Notes under the pieces: model-generated
Seen by the model: the letters and a program-made list of their open reading frames with translations, nothing else
Told to the model about the DNA's origin: nothing
Databases searched by the model: none
Shown here: piece by piece, positions 10,920 to 21,008 of the stretch
Layout: each line of letters begins with the position of its first letter
How positions within the stretch are numbered: the stretch's first letter is position 1
Assembly (NCBI RefSeq): GCF_019925205.1
Contig: NC_083560.1
Coordinates: forward strand, 7,316,001-7,380,000
Direction: 5' to 3'
Length of the DNA: 64,000 nucleotides
Source: Metopolophium dirhodum
Lineage: Eukaryota > Arthropoda > Insecta > Hemiptera > Aphididae
Position numbers and translations under genes: made by a program

Positions 10920-12464
10920 TTAATCTTTACTGTCGTGAGGTAGATTTTGGTCGACTTTTTGAAATGCCGTATAAGGTTTTATATTTCTATCTTGGCAAAG
11001 AATATTTGGATTGTTTGAATTTAATAAAATGTGTTTTATTTCGAGAACTTCGGTCAATGGACAATTTGCGCGTTTCAAGTCGTTTTCATTGTTTATTACC
11101 TCGGTTTCGGGTAACTTGATTGCTTCTAACATTTTCCTTTCCCTTAGCAAAGCACGAGAAGTATGAAGAGAACGAAAATCATGCGTAAAAGTAACTTGTG
11201 TCATTTCTAGGTCGGGATTATCATATTTTTTGTCATAACATCCTGGTGTCCAATGATCATTTTCAAAAAAAACTACTAGAAATTTCCTACCTGGTTTATA
11301 AAACCCTAAACCTGCAGTTTTTTTAGAATTTTCGTAATTTGGGCATATGATTATTAAATTGAAATTATAAAAATCAGCTACTGCTGCTACGTCCTCACCG
11401 TCTAACCAAATTGGTTTTTCGTGTAAATTTAAATCAAGTAAATGGGAAATGGTTTCTGCAGTTACATAAATATTTTCGTGCGCCAGCATTACTGTCAACG
11501 CATATATTGCACAAAATCCGTCTCCCGGGACCTCAATCAACTTACTACTACATCTAACAATTTCACGTAACGTTGGCTGAATTAATATTAAATTTCTCAT
11601 TTTTTCAATTTTGTTGTCATTATCCGTATCCCTATTTAATGTAGTTTCATCAACTATTTTTTCAATTTTCAATTTAATATTATCTGACGTTCTACGTTTT
11701 TGATCGAATTCCAAAACAACTAAACCTTTATCACCTGTTAAAACTATCTGTTTATTAACAAAATTTATTTTGGCTTGATATAATTCTAAAAAGTCTGTAC
11801 CTATTAAACTAGGTCCAACTAAGTTCCTAACTACCATGCATTTAATAAGGAATTTAATATTTTCGAACACAACAACTGTATTAATAATACCAAGTAGTTC
11901 TAAATCGGAACCGTTTGCCGTAATTAGCTTTACGCAATCGATTGCCTTTGGAGTGATTCCTACTGGTAAATTGTCAGCATTAATTATAGACGCAGTGGCC
12001 CCTGTGTCTATTACAAAATTATGTTCTATGTTTTCAATTTTGCCTACTACCTCAAGTCTTTGACCTGGTTCGAATGCTGCCGGAAGCGAGGTCGGATTAC
12101 ACGTCGTTATACATTTTTGTATCGTATTGTCATTATTTTTTTGCTTTTCAACAGTTACTGAATTTTTACTTGCGAATTTGTGATGAATATTATGGTCACT
12201 CATGACTGCTACTTTTTTTTCATTGAATAAACTATCTATATTATAATCGTCTATGTCAGTGTTTTTATTAATATCAATTTCATTATGTTTATCGTTAATT
12301 TTTAAGTTTTTTAATTGTTTTGGAATTGGAAATAAGGTTTCGTCATTTTTATATTTTTTTGCTATTATTGTTTCCAACAATGTTGTACTAGAAATGGTAT
12401 CGTTAGAATTTTTTTGCTGGCATAGAGGGAGTCTAACCACTCTCTCTTGCCTTAATAGTTTTTT
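10920..12464 (-). CDS. pro: Retropepsin plus OTU-like cysteine protease ORF, expressed by -1 frameshift from gag
   Basis: About 510 residues after the shift; positions here are counted from the GTG at 12440. There is no ATG near the beginning: the frame is open back to 12467, and its first ATG is about 80 codons in. Expression therefore best fits a -1 slip on the heptamer at 12464-12458. Residues 1-120 are polar linker. An aspartic protease follows, with catalytic DTGA at 145-148 and the C-terminal LIGTDFL at 212-218. A second domain at about 300-400 has an OTU-like pattern: PGDGFCAIYAL with Cys310, WLDGEDVAAVADFYNFNLII at about 345-364, and NDHW with His396. OTU proteins cleave ubiquitin or polyprotein links, and these residues fit an active enzyme. 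The ORF ends about 100 residues later with no reverse transcriptase. The OTU call is from motifs only; a structure search is needed to settle it. Confidence 0.8.
   Translation of the reverse strand, partial: KKLLRQERVVRLPLCQQKNSNDTISSTTLLETIIAKKYKNDETLFPIPKQLKNLKINDKHNEIDINKNTDIDDYNIDSLFNEKKVAVMSDHNIHHKFASKNSVTVEKQKNNDNTIQKCITTCNPTSLPAAFEPGQRLEVVGKIENIEHNFVIDTGATASIINADNLPVGITPKAIDCVKLITANGSDLELLGIINTVVVFENIKFLIKCMVVRNLVGPSLIGTDFLELYQAKINFVNKQIVLTGDKGLVVLEFDQKRRTSDNIKLKIEKIVDETTLNRDTDNDNKIEKMRNLILIQPTLREIVRCSSKLIEVPGDGFCAIYALTVMLAHENIYVTAETISHLLDLNLHEKPIWLDGEDVAAVADFYNFNLIIICPNYENSKKTAGLGFYKPGRKFLVVFFENDHWTPGCYDKKYDNPDLEMTQVTFTHDFRSLHTSRALLRERKMLEAIKLPETEVINNENDLKRANCPLTEVLEIKHILLNSNNPNILCQDRNIKPYTAFQKVDQNLPHDSKD
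12419..12464 (-). promoter_or_regulatory. Programmed -1 ribosomal frameshift signal (gag to pro)
   Basis: In element sense, the slippery heptamer A AAA AAC at 12464-12458 sits in the gag frame exactly as X XXY YYZ. A 6-base spacer containing the gag stop TAA (12454-12452) follows, and then a stem-loop at 12451-12419. The stem has 4 bp (GGCA/TGCC), a one-base bulge, 4 bp, one mismatch, 4 bp and a 6-base loop. The downstream frame is exactly the -1 frame. Heptamer, spacer length and stem all match known retroviral signals. Confidence 0.85.
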
Positions 12465-13741
12465 TGATTATTATGAAAATATGTTTTATTCAAATTACGT
12501 GTATCATTATCAGGCACCTGACTGATAGTGTGCTGATTCATCACGTTATTTACGTCTACATTATTTTGATTGATACCATTTGTAGCATGCGATGGATTTT
12601 GATAATTTTGGCCTACGTTTTGTTCGTTAAAATTTGCACCTTGATTACTATTATACACATTATTTTTATAATATTGCTGACTTTTTTGGTTAGGCCTATT
12701 TTTATACCTATCATCCCACTTTGGTTGTGTATAGCCATTATTACTATTAAAATGATTTGGAGGGTTATATGTATTTTTTCGATGGAAGTGTTTATTAGGA
12801 TCTATATATTGATTCGGTCTAATTTCATTATTTGTGTTGTAATTATTATTTGGATAAAAAGTATTGTTTGGGTGGTAATTTTGATTATTAACATAATTGT
12901 TTGGAATAAATGAATTATTTGAACTATAGTTTTGATTACTAAAATTGTTGTTTGGATAAAATGAATTATTTAAATTCTGTTTTTGATTACTATAACTATT
13001 ATTGTTATTATTGCATGGGTCGTAATTGCACATATTATTATTATTGAATGCATTGTTTGGATTATTTTGAAGATTGTGATATGGGCTAGGACTATTCACA
13101 TGCATATTATTATTAAATTTCTTTTTCTGGTTAAAATTTCTATTACCATTATTAATATTATTTAATTTAAATTTTAAAAATTCATTTTCTTTCCTAAGAG
13201 TGTCAATATCTACGGAATTTATATTTTGAAAATCTGTGTGCATCAATTTCGAATTTTCTATTTTCTTTAAATTAATTTCCAAATTGTCTAAAGTGTCATT
13301 ATTCATAATAGTTACGGTGTTATAATATTCTGGTGTAAGTGCCTCTAATATTATATCAATTTTCTCGGTTTCAGGAATGGTGCAATTTGTTTGACTGATT
13401 AAGTATAAAATATCTGCTAAGAACTCCGATATTGTTTCTGTCGATTTTAATTTTTTACTTCGTAATTTGTTTCTTAACATACGATTCCTAGCCGGCGATG
13501 CAAATTTTTCCTTAAATATTTGTTCTATTTCATCAAAAGTCGGATATAAGTTATTAATTGTTAATGTCTTGTATAATTTATAAGCGGAATTTTTTAAATA
13601 TAATGGCAAGTAAGTTAGTTTTATTTGCGGAGACCACTCATTAGCAGTAGCTACCACGTTAAAGTACTCGAAAAATTCTAAAACGCATTCATCGCCCGAA
13701 CCGTTGAAAATATTAGGTACAAATTGTTGAGGTCTTGCCAT
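12452..13741 (-). CDS. gag: Gag polyprotein with Asn-rich C-terminus
   Basis: 429 residues from the ATG at 13741 to the TAA at 12452. Residues about 8-165 look like a retrotransposon Gag (capsid) domain: FNGSGDECVLEFFEYFNVVA, then KLTYLPLYLKNSAYKLY and the FDEIEQIFKEKF block. A short charged helix follows at about 180-195. The C-terminal half (200-429) is extremely Asn-rich with Tyr, Gln and Pro, and contains three 17-residue tandem units (251-267, 268-284, 285-301) of the type N-Q-x4-N-N-[ST]-F-x-P-N-N. No CCHC zinc knuckle is present, so RNA packaging may rely on the basic, Asn-rich tail. Gag would build the particle shell in the cytoplasm. It is followed by the frameshift signal and preceded by a small ORF ending one base before its ATG. 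Confidence 0.85.
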   Translation of the reverse strand: MARPQQFVPNIFNGSGDECVLEFFEYFNVVATANEWSPQIKLTYLPLYLKNSAYKLYKTLTINNLYPTFDEIEQIFKEKFASPARNRMLRNKLRSKKLKSTETISEFLADILYLISQTNCTIPETEKIDIILEALTPEYYNTVTIMNNDTLDNLEINLKKIENSKLMHTDFQNINSVDIDTLRKENEFLKFKLNNINNGNRNFNQKKKFNNNMHVNSPSPYHNLQNNPNNAFNNNNMCNYDPCNNNNNSYSNQKQNLNNSFYPNNNFSNQNYSSNNSFIPNNYVNNQNYHPNNTFYPNNNYNTNNEIRPNQYIDPNKHFHRKNTYNPPNHFNSNNGYTQPKWDDRYKNRPNQKSQQYYKNNVYNSNQGANFNEQNVGQNYQNPSHATNGINQNNVDVNNVMNQHTISQVPDNDTRNLNKTYFHNNQKNY

Positions 13742-13742
13742 T

Positions 13743-13955
13743 TTATTTTAGGTAATAGGATAAAGGTATCTTTCCAAATTTCGAATTTTCAAAAAAATCT
13801 CCTAAATTATTCTCATCGATTTGTCGTAATATGCCGATCAATTCTGTTGCATTTATTTCTGAATCGAAGTGTTCATTTAAAAATAAAATATTTAATTTTG
13901 TTACTTTAGCAATCTGATTATTAGTATTTCGTTTAATATAAAATTTGACATCCAT
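13743..13955 (-). CDS. Small leader ORF just upstream of gag, function unknown
   Basis: 70 codons. Its stop TAA (13745-13743) is separated by one base from the gag ATG (TAAAATG), an arrangement compatible with termination-reinitiation. The product is charged, with an NKLNILFLNEHFD-like segment and no recognised domain. It is the first ATG-initiated frame of reasonable size after the 5' LTR. It could be a genuine accessory peptide, a translational control uORF, or chance. Confidence 0.4.
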   Translation of the reverse strand: MDVKFYIKRNTNNQIAKVTKLNILFLNEHFDSEINATELIGILRQIDENNLGDFFENSKFGKIPLSYYLK

Positions 13956-14119
13956 TAAGAATTATTAGGCCAATAACTTCACATAAGATTCACATGACAC
14001 CCAACAATAATATCACAACACAAGGGGTGTACCTTAGAATCGAAATTTTTCTCGAGAAAAAACAAAATATAATTTCTAAAAAAAAAATCGGGACTCCAGG
14101 GACGGGCGCCTCCACCAAC
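13956..14119 (-). promoter_or_regulatory. Retroelement leader with candidate primer-binding site
   Basis: In element sense the base next to the 5' LTR begins GTTGGTGGAGGCGCC (14119-14105). TGG-starting sequence two bases after the LTR is the expected place for a tRNA primer site, and GGCGCCC resembles retroviral sites, but I could not match it to a specific tRNA. The rest is AT-rich leader with an A-run near 14080-14090 on the plus strand. Confidence 0.4.
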
Positions 14120-14722
14120 TGTAACGTCTCCTCTTCACCTGGGCTCTTCCCCGTTCCGGTGTCGTTCTGTTTATATTAACGAGGTCTCGGAGACTCGACC
14201 TCGGTGTGTGATATTATTACTAGGGATCAGGGTTACCTTATGTGAAGCAAGTACTCAACGTAATGTATATATATATATATATCTGTTATTGATGTATTAT
14301 TATTATTTAGTACAAGTTACAATATTGAAATATACTTATAAATTATACTCCGGGCTACCGATCGGGCCATGGTGTGTCGTGGGTGCCGATGTCCAAATGT
14401 GGGTTGAGCTGGTCGTCCGCAGGTCCTCTTCAGGTCGTTGTCAGCCCTCGAGTTCCACTATCGACCACCTCACTGTCTCTTCATTCTTGACAATCCAACT
14501 ATCAACCGCCGAGCCTATTCTATCGACTACCTCACTGTCGACTCTATCATAACTGCCTCCCGCCAGGCGTCCAGGTCGGTTATTTACACGATGTGAGCTA
14601 AACATCGCGTCAGCATAATATATATTTCATATATATATATATTCACATTTGTCATTACTAACACTCAGCATATTAGCCGTGCTCAACGTAGGGAGTAATG
14701 TACGATGTCGATGATCGTTACA
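14120..14722 (-). repeat. 5' LTR of the retroelement (603 bp)
   Basis: Near-identical partner of 6332-6932. It ends at CGTTACA and is followed by the CATT target duplication at 14723-14726. On the minus strand it would carry the promoter (TA-rich TATA-like runs around 14625-14645 and 14265-14282). The exact start site is not determinable by eye. Confidence 0.95.
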
Positions 14723-14726
14723 CATT

Positions 14727-17700
14727 ATATTTTGAAATAGAATAAAGTTAGAATTATGTAACCTAGGTGAAACGTGATATGAAAATTAGGATTTGTTTAA
14801 GGGGGGATTGGGGGGCAATGCCTCCCACGGGTCTGCGTTATATTTTGATGTAATAAATTAAAAATATTAATATTATACCAATGATTAATATTTTAATACA
14901 ATTTGTTGCAGTACCAAATGTGTAACATTATAATATTCAAATACAATAAATAATTTTCTAACTTTTTGAATTTTTATAATACAGTGTTGGAAATTTATCT
15001 TAATACATTTCCAATTAGTATACAACTAATAAATATATTAAATTTAAATCTATTTATTCATAAATCATAATACTCTGTAAACATTATACATGCCATGATA
15101 CATCTTAATGATACAAAAAAACTAAATAATACATTTTATATACCTACACATATAAAAATATTAAATACATTTAAGATAAATACTATCAAAAAACTACTGT
15201 TGTTGTGCTTATAATTTTTTAACAAATTAAATTGATGTTTTTTTTTTTACCGATTTTTAAAATATTTAAACAATTAGTAGTTTGTAAGCATTTGAACCTT
15301 TTGATGGCCTTAATATGGTTTAACAATACAAAATGTTTATTTATTCATATTGTTAATGTTTTGTAATTCTAAATCTTTAAAAAAGTCTTCATTACTTAGT
15401 GTATATTGTGATACAAAACACTCACAAGATTCTGTATTTAGGTACTGTACTTTTAATTAAACTGATGTATCAATCCACTGTTAATTGTATGAAATGTAAT
15501 AAATATTATAATTATTAAAATCAGTAAATTTTTAATAGTTGATTGTTTGATTACAATTAATTCTAATCCGGTCAAATTTATTTGAAATAGCTCCACAGTT
15601 AAGCAAAACCAATTTGAGAGGTTAAAATCTGGACTAAAATCCACAGAGTATAACATCAGCAGAAATAATTCAGGACAAATTATTTGTTATACTTGCATAT
15701 TCTCCATCAATGACATATTGTTGCCATTTACTGTATCTAAATAAATAACATAAATATAAAATAATTTAATACATCAATAATCTTAAATAAGAAACAAGAG
15801 TTATGATACTTCTAAAACTTACCTACAAATGTTTACACATGTTTACTGTTAAGTGAAAGTATTGAAAAATAATCCAGGATTTGATTTGTCTTGTAAATTG
15901 TGACGTATACCTATGTCATAACACATTTACATACAATCGAGCAACACAACACATAGGTAATAAGGCAATTTAAATACAAATATAATCTTGAATAAATCTC
16001 TAGATGTAACTGTAAGCTTGGTAAATTTGCAGGTAAATATTTTTTTTTACTAATAAAATTAGCATGAGAGTATGTGACACCTAAAATTAAACATCATAAC
16101 GAGACGAATATTCACAAGTCATAACAACTGATATAATATTATAATACTTACATAATATTATAGTTGATATAAAAATATGTAATACGTTCTATGGTAATAC
16201 ATCCGGACGTTTAACTCGCCCACAAGTACTGATAGTGCATTATATTAATATAGTATCAAATATTATAAGTTATCACTATTAATTACCATCACATTAATTA
16301 ATAAATTTGATTTTATCGACATTGTGCTTTATCGTCTACACTCTACGACAATAATATGGTCTATGATAGTATCACGGTTTGTTGTTGATGTATAATGCGT
16401 TATAAGTACCTAATTAATGTGATGTGATTAATTTGGAATTTATTTTAGGTACCTATTATAGGTCAATTATTTTTTTAATACCATAGATAAGTATATAATA
16501 TGTTTTGAACCTAGACAGACGGGTGCCAGTTTAAATCGCGAAAAAATAATCGCAAAAGTCAAAATCGCGAACGGTTTTAACGGCGAAAACAATAATAGCG
16601 AAAATTAAAATATTCTTTTCGTTATATTTTTCGTAAAAACATTAAAATACGTCAAAATACTATAAAAAAATACAATTTAAATTTGATATTTTTCCTAAAA
16701 TTGCAAAATATATAACATAGACAGACATACCGTCTCCGCTCAGAATCGTTTTTCTTGTACAATGATATTATATCATTGAATTCAAATTTAATACCATCCA
16801 TTATACAGTGCCACACTTGTAACCTAATGTAGGTACAGCAGAGCGACATCCACTTGCCCACCTTTTTTTTTCTATGAATGTCAATAAAACGTTATTTGTT
16901 GGGAAAACAGCTTGAAAATGTAATACAAGGCTCCTACTATATTGTAACAATGACATTTGAAAAATATTAAAAATCCTTTAACGCAGTTATTTTTACAACA
17001 ATTTAAAGTTCAAATCTTGACAAAATACAGAAAAATCACGAAAATTAGCAAATTATTTTGAGTTGAGAATTCAAAAAAATATTTCTTTTTAAATCTAAGA
17101 TTTGAAATTGTTATACAAGATTATTCATAAGTTTGTCTATCTTTATCAACCAAAAAAATTTCTACAAGCAATTCAAATTAAATTTTTATGAGCGTTTAAA
17201 GTTCATACTTTTACAATATTGGATATTCACTCGATTTCTCATGTAATGGTTTTGTTATTTTATTGTTATTCAAAAACGAATAACTATAGATACATGGATA
17301 TTTTACTGAATTTGTATATTTTAAATGGCCTATACACCATAAAATGTTGAAAATAATTTGACTCTTTTTGAGCTGTTTACGGACATAGTTAGTTTTAAAT
17401 TTTTTTAGTTTTTTTTTCTATAAATATCAATAAAATTGTATTTGTTGGGTAAAAAAGCGTGAAAATTTAATACAAGGCTCCTGAAATATCGTTCCAATGG
17501 CAGTTGAAAAAAATTAAAAATAAATAGGCATAATTTTTTTTTTATAAGCATTTAAAGTTCAATTTTCGACAAAATTTATCAAATTTAAAATTTAATAATT
17601 ATTTTGTAGTTGAAAATTTATAAAATGTTCAACTTTTATAGCTAAGGGTTGAAAGTTTAAGACATGTTTCCACGTAAATAGGTTATATATAAATTACTTT

Positions 17701-17990
17701 ATTCACAATAATATCATCAAATATATTTAGTAATATCATAGGCTGACTGACCATTTTAGTTCAGAATCGTTTTTCTTATACAATGATATTATATCATTGA
17801 ATTTAAATTTAACACCATCCATAACAGTGACCCACTTGTAATCTTCAGTACAGCAGAGCGACACCCACTTGCACACCTTTTTATTGATATTTATTGAATT
17901 TATTGAAAACTGGCAATGTTCATTAACAACTCAAAAAGTGCAAATATATTTTCAAAATTTTTTGGTGTATAGCAAATAAAACTAAAAATG
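14727..17990. repeat. Repeat block D, copy 1
   Basis: Continues block C across the LTR insertion. Matched almost end to end by 55217-58815 (apart from a retroposon there) and in part by 36407-38030. Reverse-oriented copies of the dispersed core lie at about 16720-16865 and 17745-17885. Near 16540-16610 is a CGCGAAAA-rich patch (TCGCGAAAAAATAATCGC). A 67-codon hydrophobic minus-strand frame (15453-15656) is retained in the 56539 copy, but the copies are too young for that to count as evidence of coding. No gene is called. Confidence 0.65.
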
Positions 17991-17999
17991 TTCATATAT

Positions 18000-20440
18000 C
18001 TACAGTTTTTATTTGTTTTTGATTAACAATAAAATAACAAAATCTGTTCGAACACGGACGTGTTTTCGTGCCACCGTGTAGCTTCGACACATTCTCTCCT
18101 AGTGGTTCAGCGGACGGTCGAAGCTCGCGTGGTGGGTTACCCCCTCCTCCGCCATAATACTTGTCTTTGCCCGGCGGTTGAGCTCGGCGCACCGTTCCGT
18201 CGGCTCGCCGCTTTGGGCCGTGGTTGTACCCTTATTACATAGGGTGCCGTCAGTTTGGCCGCTTCAAAACCCCTCGTGGTTTTGGTCGACATCGTATTGT
18301 GCGCCGCCGCTTATAGTCGTCGTGTTCCAGCAGTTGATGTGAGCGCAACGAGCGTCATCGCTCAATGCGCCGATGCGTGCCGGCAAACCTAGTGTGAGCA
18401 CGAGTGTTAAGATTAATACAATTGTTCACGTGTGTGTGACAAGCTGGCAAAATGCGCCAAATATATCAGTGAGCTTTGTGATCGAAGTATTGTTCGTGCG
18501 TGGCTGACGGCTGAACCGAACATCGCGCTCGTTCTCGTTTGGCGGTGATACGGCCCGGTGTCGCAGGTTTCTAATACCCTCAAACATTTTTACCCCTGGG
18601 GGTAAAATTAACCTAGAATATTTTTACCGGGGGTAAAATAAACCTAGGATATTTATACCCCCGGTAAAATTTTAAGGGGGGTAAAATCATTCTAGGTTAA
18701 TTTTACCCCCTGGTAAAAATATACTATGGTATTATAACCCCCCGGTAAAAATATCCTAGCTTATAATTAACAATATTTTTAAAATATACTAGGATATATT
18801 TACCTCCCATTGAATTTCCGGGGGTAAAAATCGTCTGTTACACCGGCGTTTCACGGTGCTGGGAGAATTCGTCCGCCGTTTCCGTTCCGGCGAGGTCCAA
18901 CAGGAGTCAATGTGTCGAAGTGTTGAGGTGTCGCCGAGTCAGTTCGTTTTCGTTTGTGTAAATTATAATGTCTACACCTGTTCGTGGGCCAATTATCATT
19001 ATTGTTTGTATTAATATGTAGATTTGTCAGTACGTAAGGATTAAGATCTAGGCGCCCACCATTAAAAAACGAATTATTATATTATAATATATAAGTCTTT
19101 GTAAGAAATACAAATGTTTTCGTCTTCCAAATTGTAGTACCACTATTTTAGGGTAACTCTTCCCGCTCCTGCCCCCCAACACAATCGCGAGTCGTTGCCG
19201 ACAACCGCCATACTAGTATGTCCGGCAGCGGCGCAAACAAAATCGCTACATGAAAAATCGAGTGAATATCCAATCTTGCATGTAAAAATATAAACTTCAA
19301 ATGTTCATAAAAAATGTATTTAATTTGCTTGTAAACAATTTTTTTTTATTTTGATAAAGACAAACAAACTTATGAAGAATCTTGTATTACATTTTAAAAT
19401 TTTAGATTTAAAAAGAAAAATCTTATGAATTCCTAACTCAAAATCGAGCGAATACCCAATATTGTAAAAATATGGACTTCAAACGCTCATAAAAATTTAA
19501 TTTAGTTTGATTATAGACATTTTTTTTTTTTGGTAAATATAGACAACTTTATGAATAATCTTGTATTACATTTTCAGACCTTTGCTTTAAAAAGAAACAT
19601 TGTTATGAATTCTTAATTAAAAATAATTTGCTAATTTTCGTGAATTTTGCGTATTTTGTCAATAATTGAACTTTAAATGCTTATAAAATAAAACTGTGAA
19701 TGAGGACTTTTAATATTTTTCAAATGTCATTGTAACATTATAGAAGGAAAAGTATTAAATTTTCAAGCTCTTTCTCAACAAATAAAGTTTTATTGACATT
19801 CATAGAAAAAAGACTAATACAATTGGAAACTGAAAATGTTTCTTAACAATTCAAAACAAATCAAAATGTGAATAGAAAATTTTAATATAAACAACCCGTG
19901 AAAATTTCATGTATATACGTTATATTTATATATGGTTCATTTGTTGTAGAGTTACACCAAACAAAAACAGATTTTGCGTAAAAATTCCAGTTTTTCCTTA
20001 ATATTGTTGTGTTATTTTTCCCTCTTTTGAAAACTATTGAGAATTTTAAAATCACTCCACTTAGAATCTAAAAATAATTTGCATATTTTAGTTAATTTAG
20101 AAAATCGTCAAAATTCTGACTTCAATCACTTCATATCAAAAATTTCTCTTGTATAGAAAGCTCAAATTAAGTCAAAGCAATATATAGTCTTAAAATTAAT
20201 TCTATATAATAAGTAAATAATATATAGGTATAAAATAGTAGGTATATTTTGTAATTGAATTAGGCAAATAAGCATTTAAAGTTCGAATTTTGACAGAACT
20301 TATCGAGTTTAAAATTTAAAAATGATTTTGTAGTTAAAATGTATAACATTTTCAACTTTCATAGCTAAGGATTGAAAATGTAAAACAACATTCCACATTA
20401 GTTATAGGTTATTCTGTAACCAAAAAAAACGGGTTATTTG
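18000..20440. repeat. Repeat block E, copy 1, with a GC-rich segment
   Basis: Tandem with 20441-22800 (period about 2.4 kb) and repeated at 38040-40870. The first part (about 18048-18570) is GC-rich against the AT-rich surroundings (TCTGTTCGAACACGGACGTG, then GTTCCAGCAGTTGATGTGAG). The palindrome array follows at 18586, then GGCGCCCACC near 19050, then AT-rich sequence. Small frames at 18060-18242 and on the opposite strand recur in the copies but have no recognisable domain. The GC-rich part may be a former promoter or 5' region of a transposon. Confidence 0.65.
18586..18834. repeat. Array of GGGGGTAAAA-type palindromes
   Basis: At least six iterations of TTTTACC(C/G)nGGTAAAA are separated by CCTAGG/ATATT-type spacers (AACCTAGAATATT, AACCTAGGATATT, ATTCTAGGTTAATT). 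Each unit is itself palindromic, and neighbouring units lie in alternating orientation, so the array can form many competing hairpins. Related arrays lie in the other E copies at 21009-21236 and 39040-39232. Confidence 0.7.
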
Positions 20441-21008
20441 TTTTTGATTAACATTAAAATAACAAAATCTGTTCGAACACGGACGTGTTTTCGTGCCACC
20501 GTATAGCTTCGACACAATCTCTCATAGTGGTTCAGCGGACGGTCGAAGCTCGCGAGGTGGGTTACCCCCTCCTCCGCCATAATACTTGTCTTTGTCCGGC
20601 GGTTGAGCTCGGCGCACCGTTCCGTCGGCTCGCCGCTTTGGGCCGTGGTTGTCTCCGCGTTACATAGGGTGCCGTCAGTTTGGCCACTTTATAACCCCTC
20701 GGGGTTTTGGTCGACATTGTATTGTGTGCCGCCGCTTATAGTTGTCGTGTTCCAGCAGTTGATGTGAGCGGAACGAGCGTCATCGCTCAATGCGCCGATG
20801 CGTGCCGGCAAACCTAGTGTGAGCACGAGTGTTAAGATTAATAAAATTGTTCACGTGTGTGTGACAAGCTGGCCAGATGCGCCAAATATATCAGTGAGAG
20901 CTTTGTGATCGAAGTATTGTTCGTGCGTGGCTGACGGCTGAACCGAACATCGCGCTCGTTCCCGTTTGGCGGTGATACGGCCCGGTGTCGCAGGTTTCTA
21001 ATACCCTC

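Larger units (their letters stand above)
6332..14722 (-). mobile_element. LTR retroelement with gag, protease-OTU and baculovirus-F-like env, lacking polymerase
   Basis: This is an 8.4-kb element read on the minus strand: 5' LTR 14120-14722, leader, small ORF, gag 13741-12452, protease/OTU ORF to 10920, env 10284-8449, a 1.5-kb noncoding tail and 3' LTR 6332-6932. The LTRs start TGTAACG and end CGTTACA on both strands. The target duplication is CATT (6328-6331 and 14723-14726). Paralogous empty sites at about 36406 and 55223 read straight through this point with a single CATT, confirming both ends. The whole is Gypsy/errantivirus-like because of the env type and the Gag fold. No reverse transcriptase, RNase H or integrase frame exists: only 635 bp separate the protease/OTU ORF from env. 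Movement therefore presumably needs a related helper element. Intact ORFs and near-identical LTRs point to a recent insertion. Confidence 0.9.

Noticed and set aside
12464..12913. 149-codon hydrophobic plus-strand frame over gag
   Set aside because: Antisense shadow of the Asn-rich gag tail: Asn codons AAT/AAC read in reverse as Ile/Val.
15453..15656. 67-codon hydrophobic frame with splice-like GTAAGT/TTTAG sites upstream, repeated at 56539
   Set aside because: Joining the possible exons soon meets a stop upstream, and the two D copies are too similar to show selection.
18060..18242. 60-codon plus-strand frame in the GC-rich part of E, also at 20485 and 38108
   Set aside because: Opposite-strand frames of similar length exist, the sequence has no recognisable motif, and the copies are recent duplicates.
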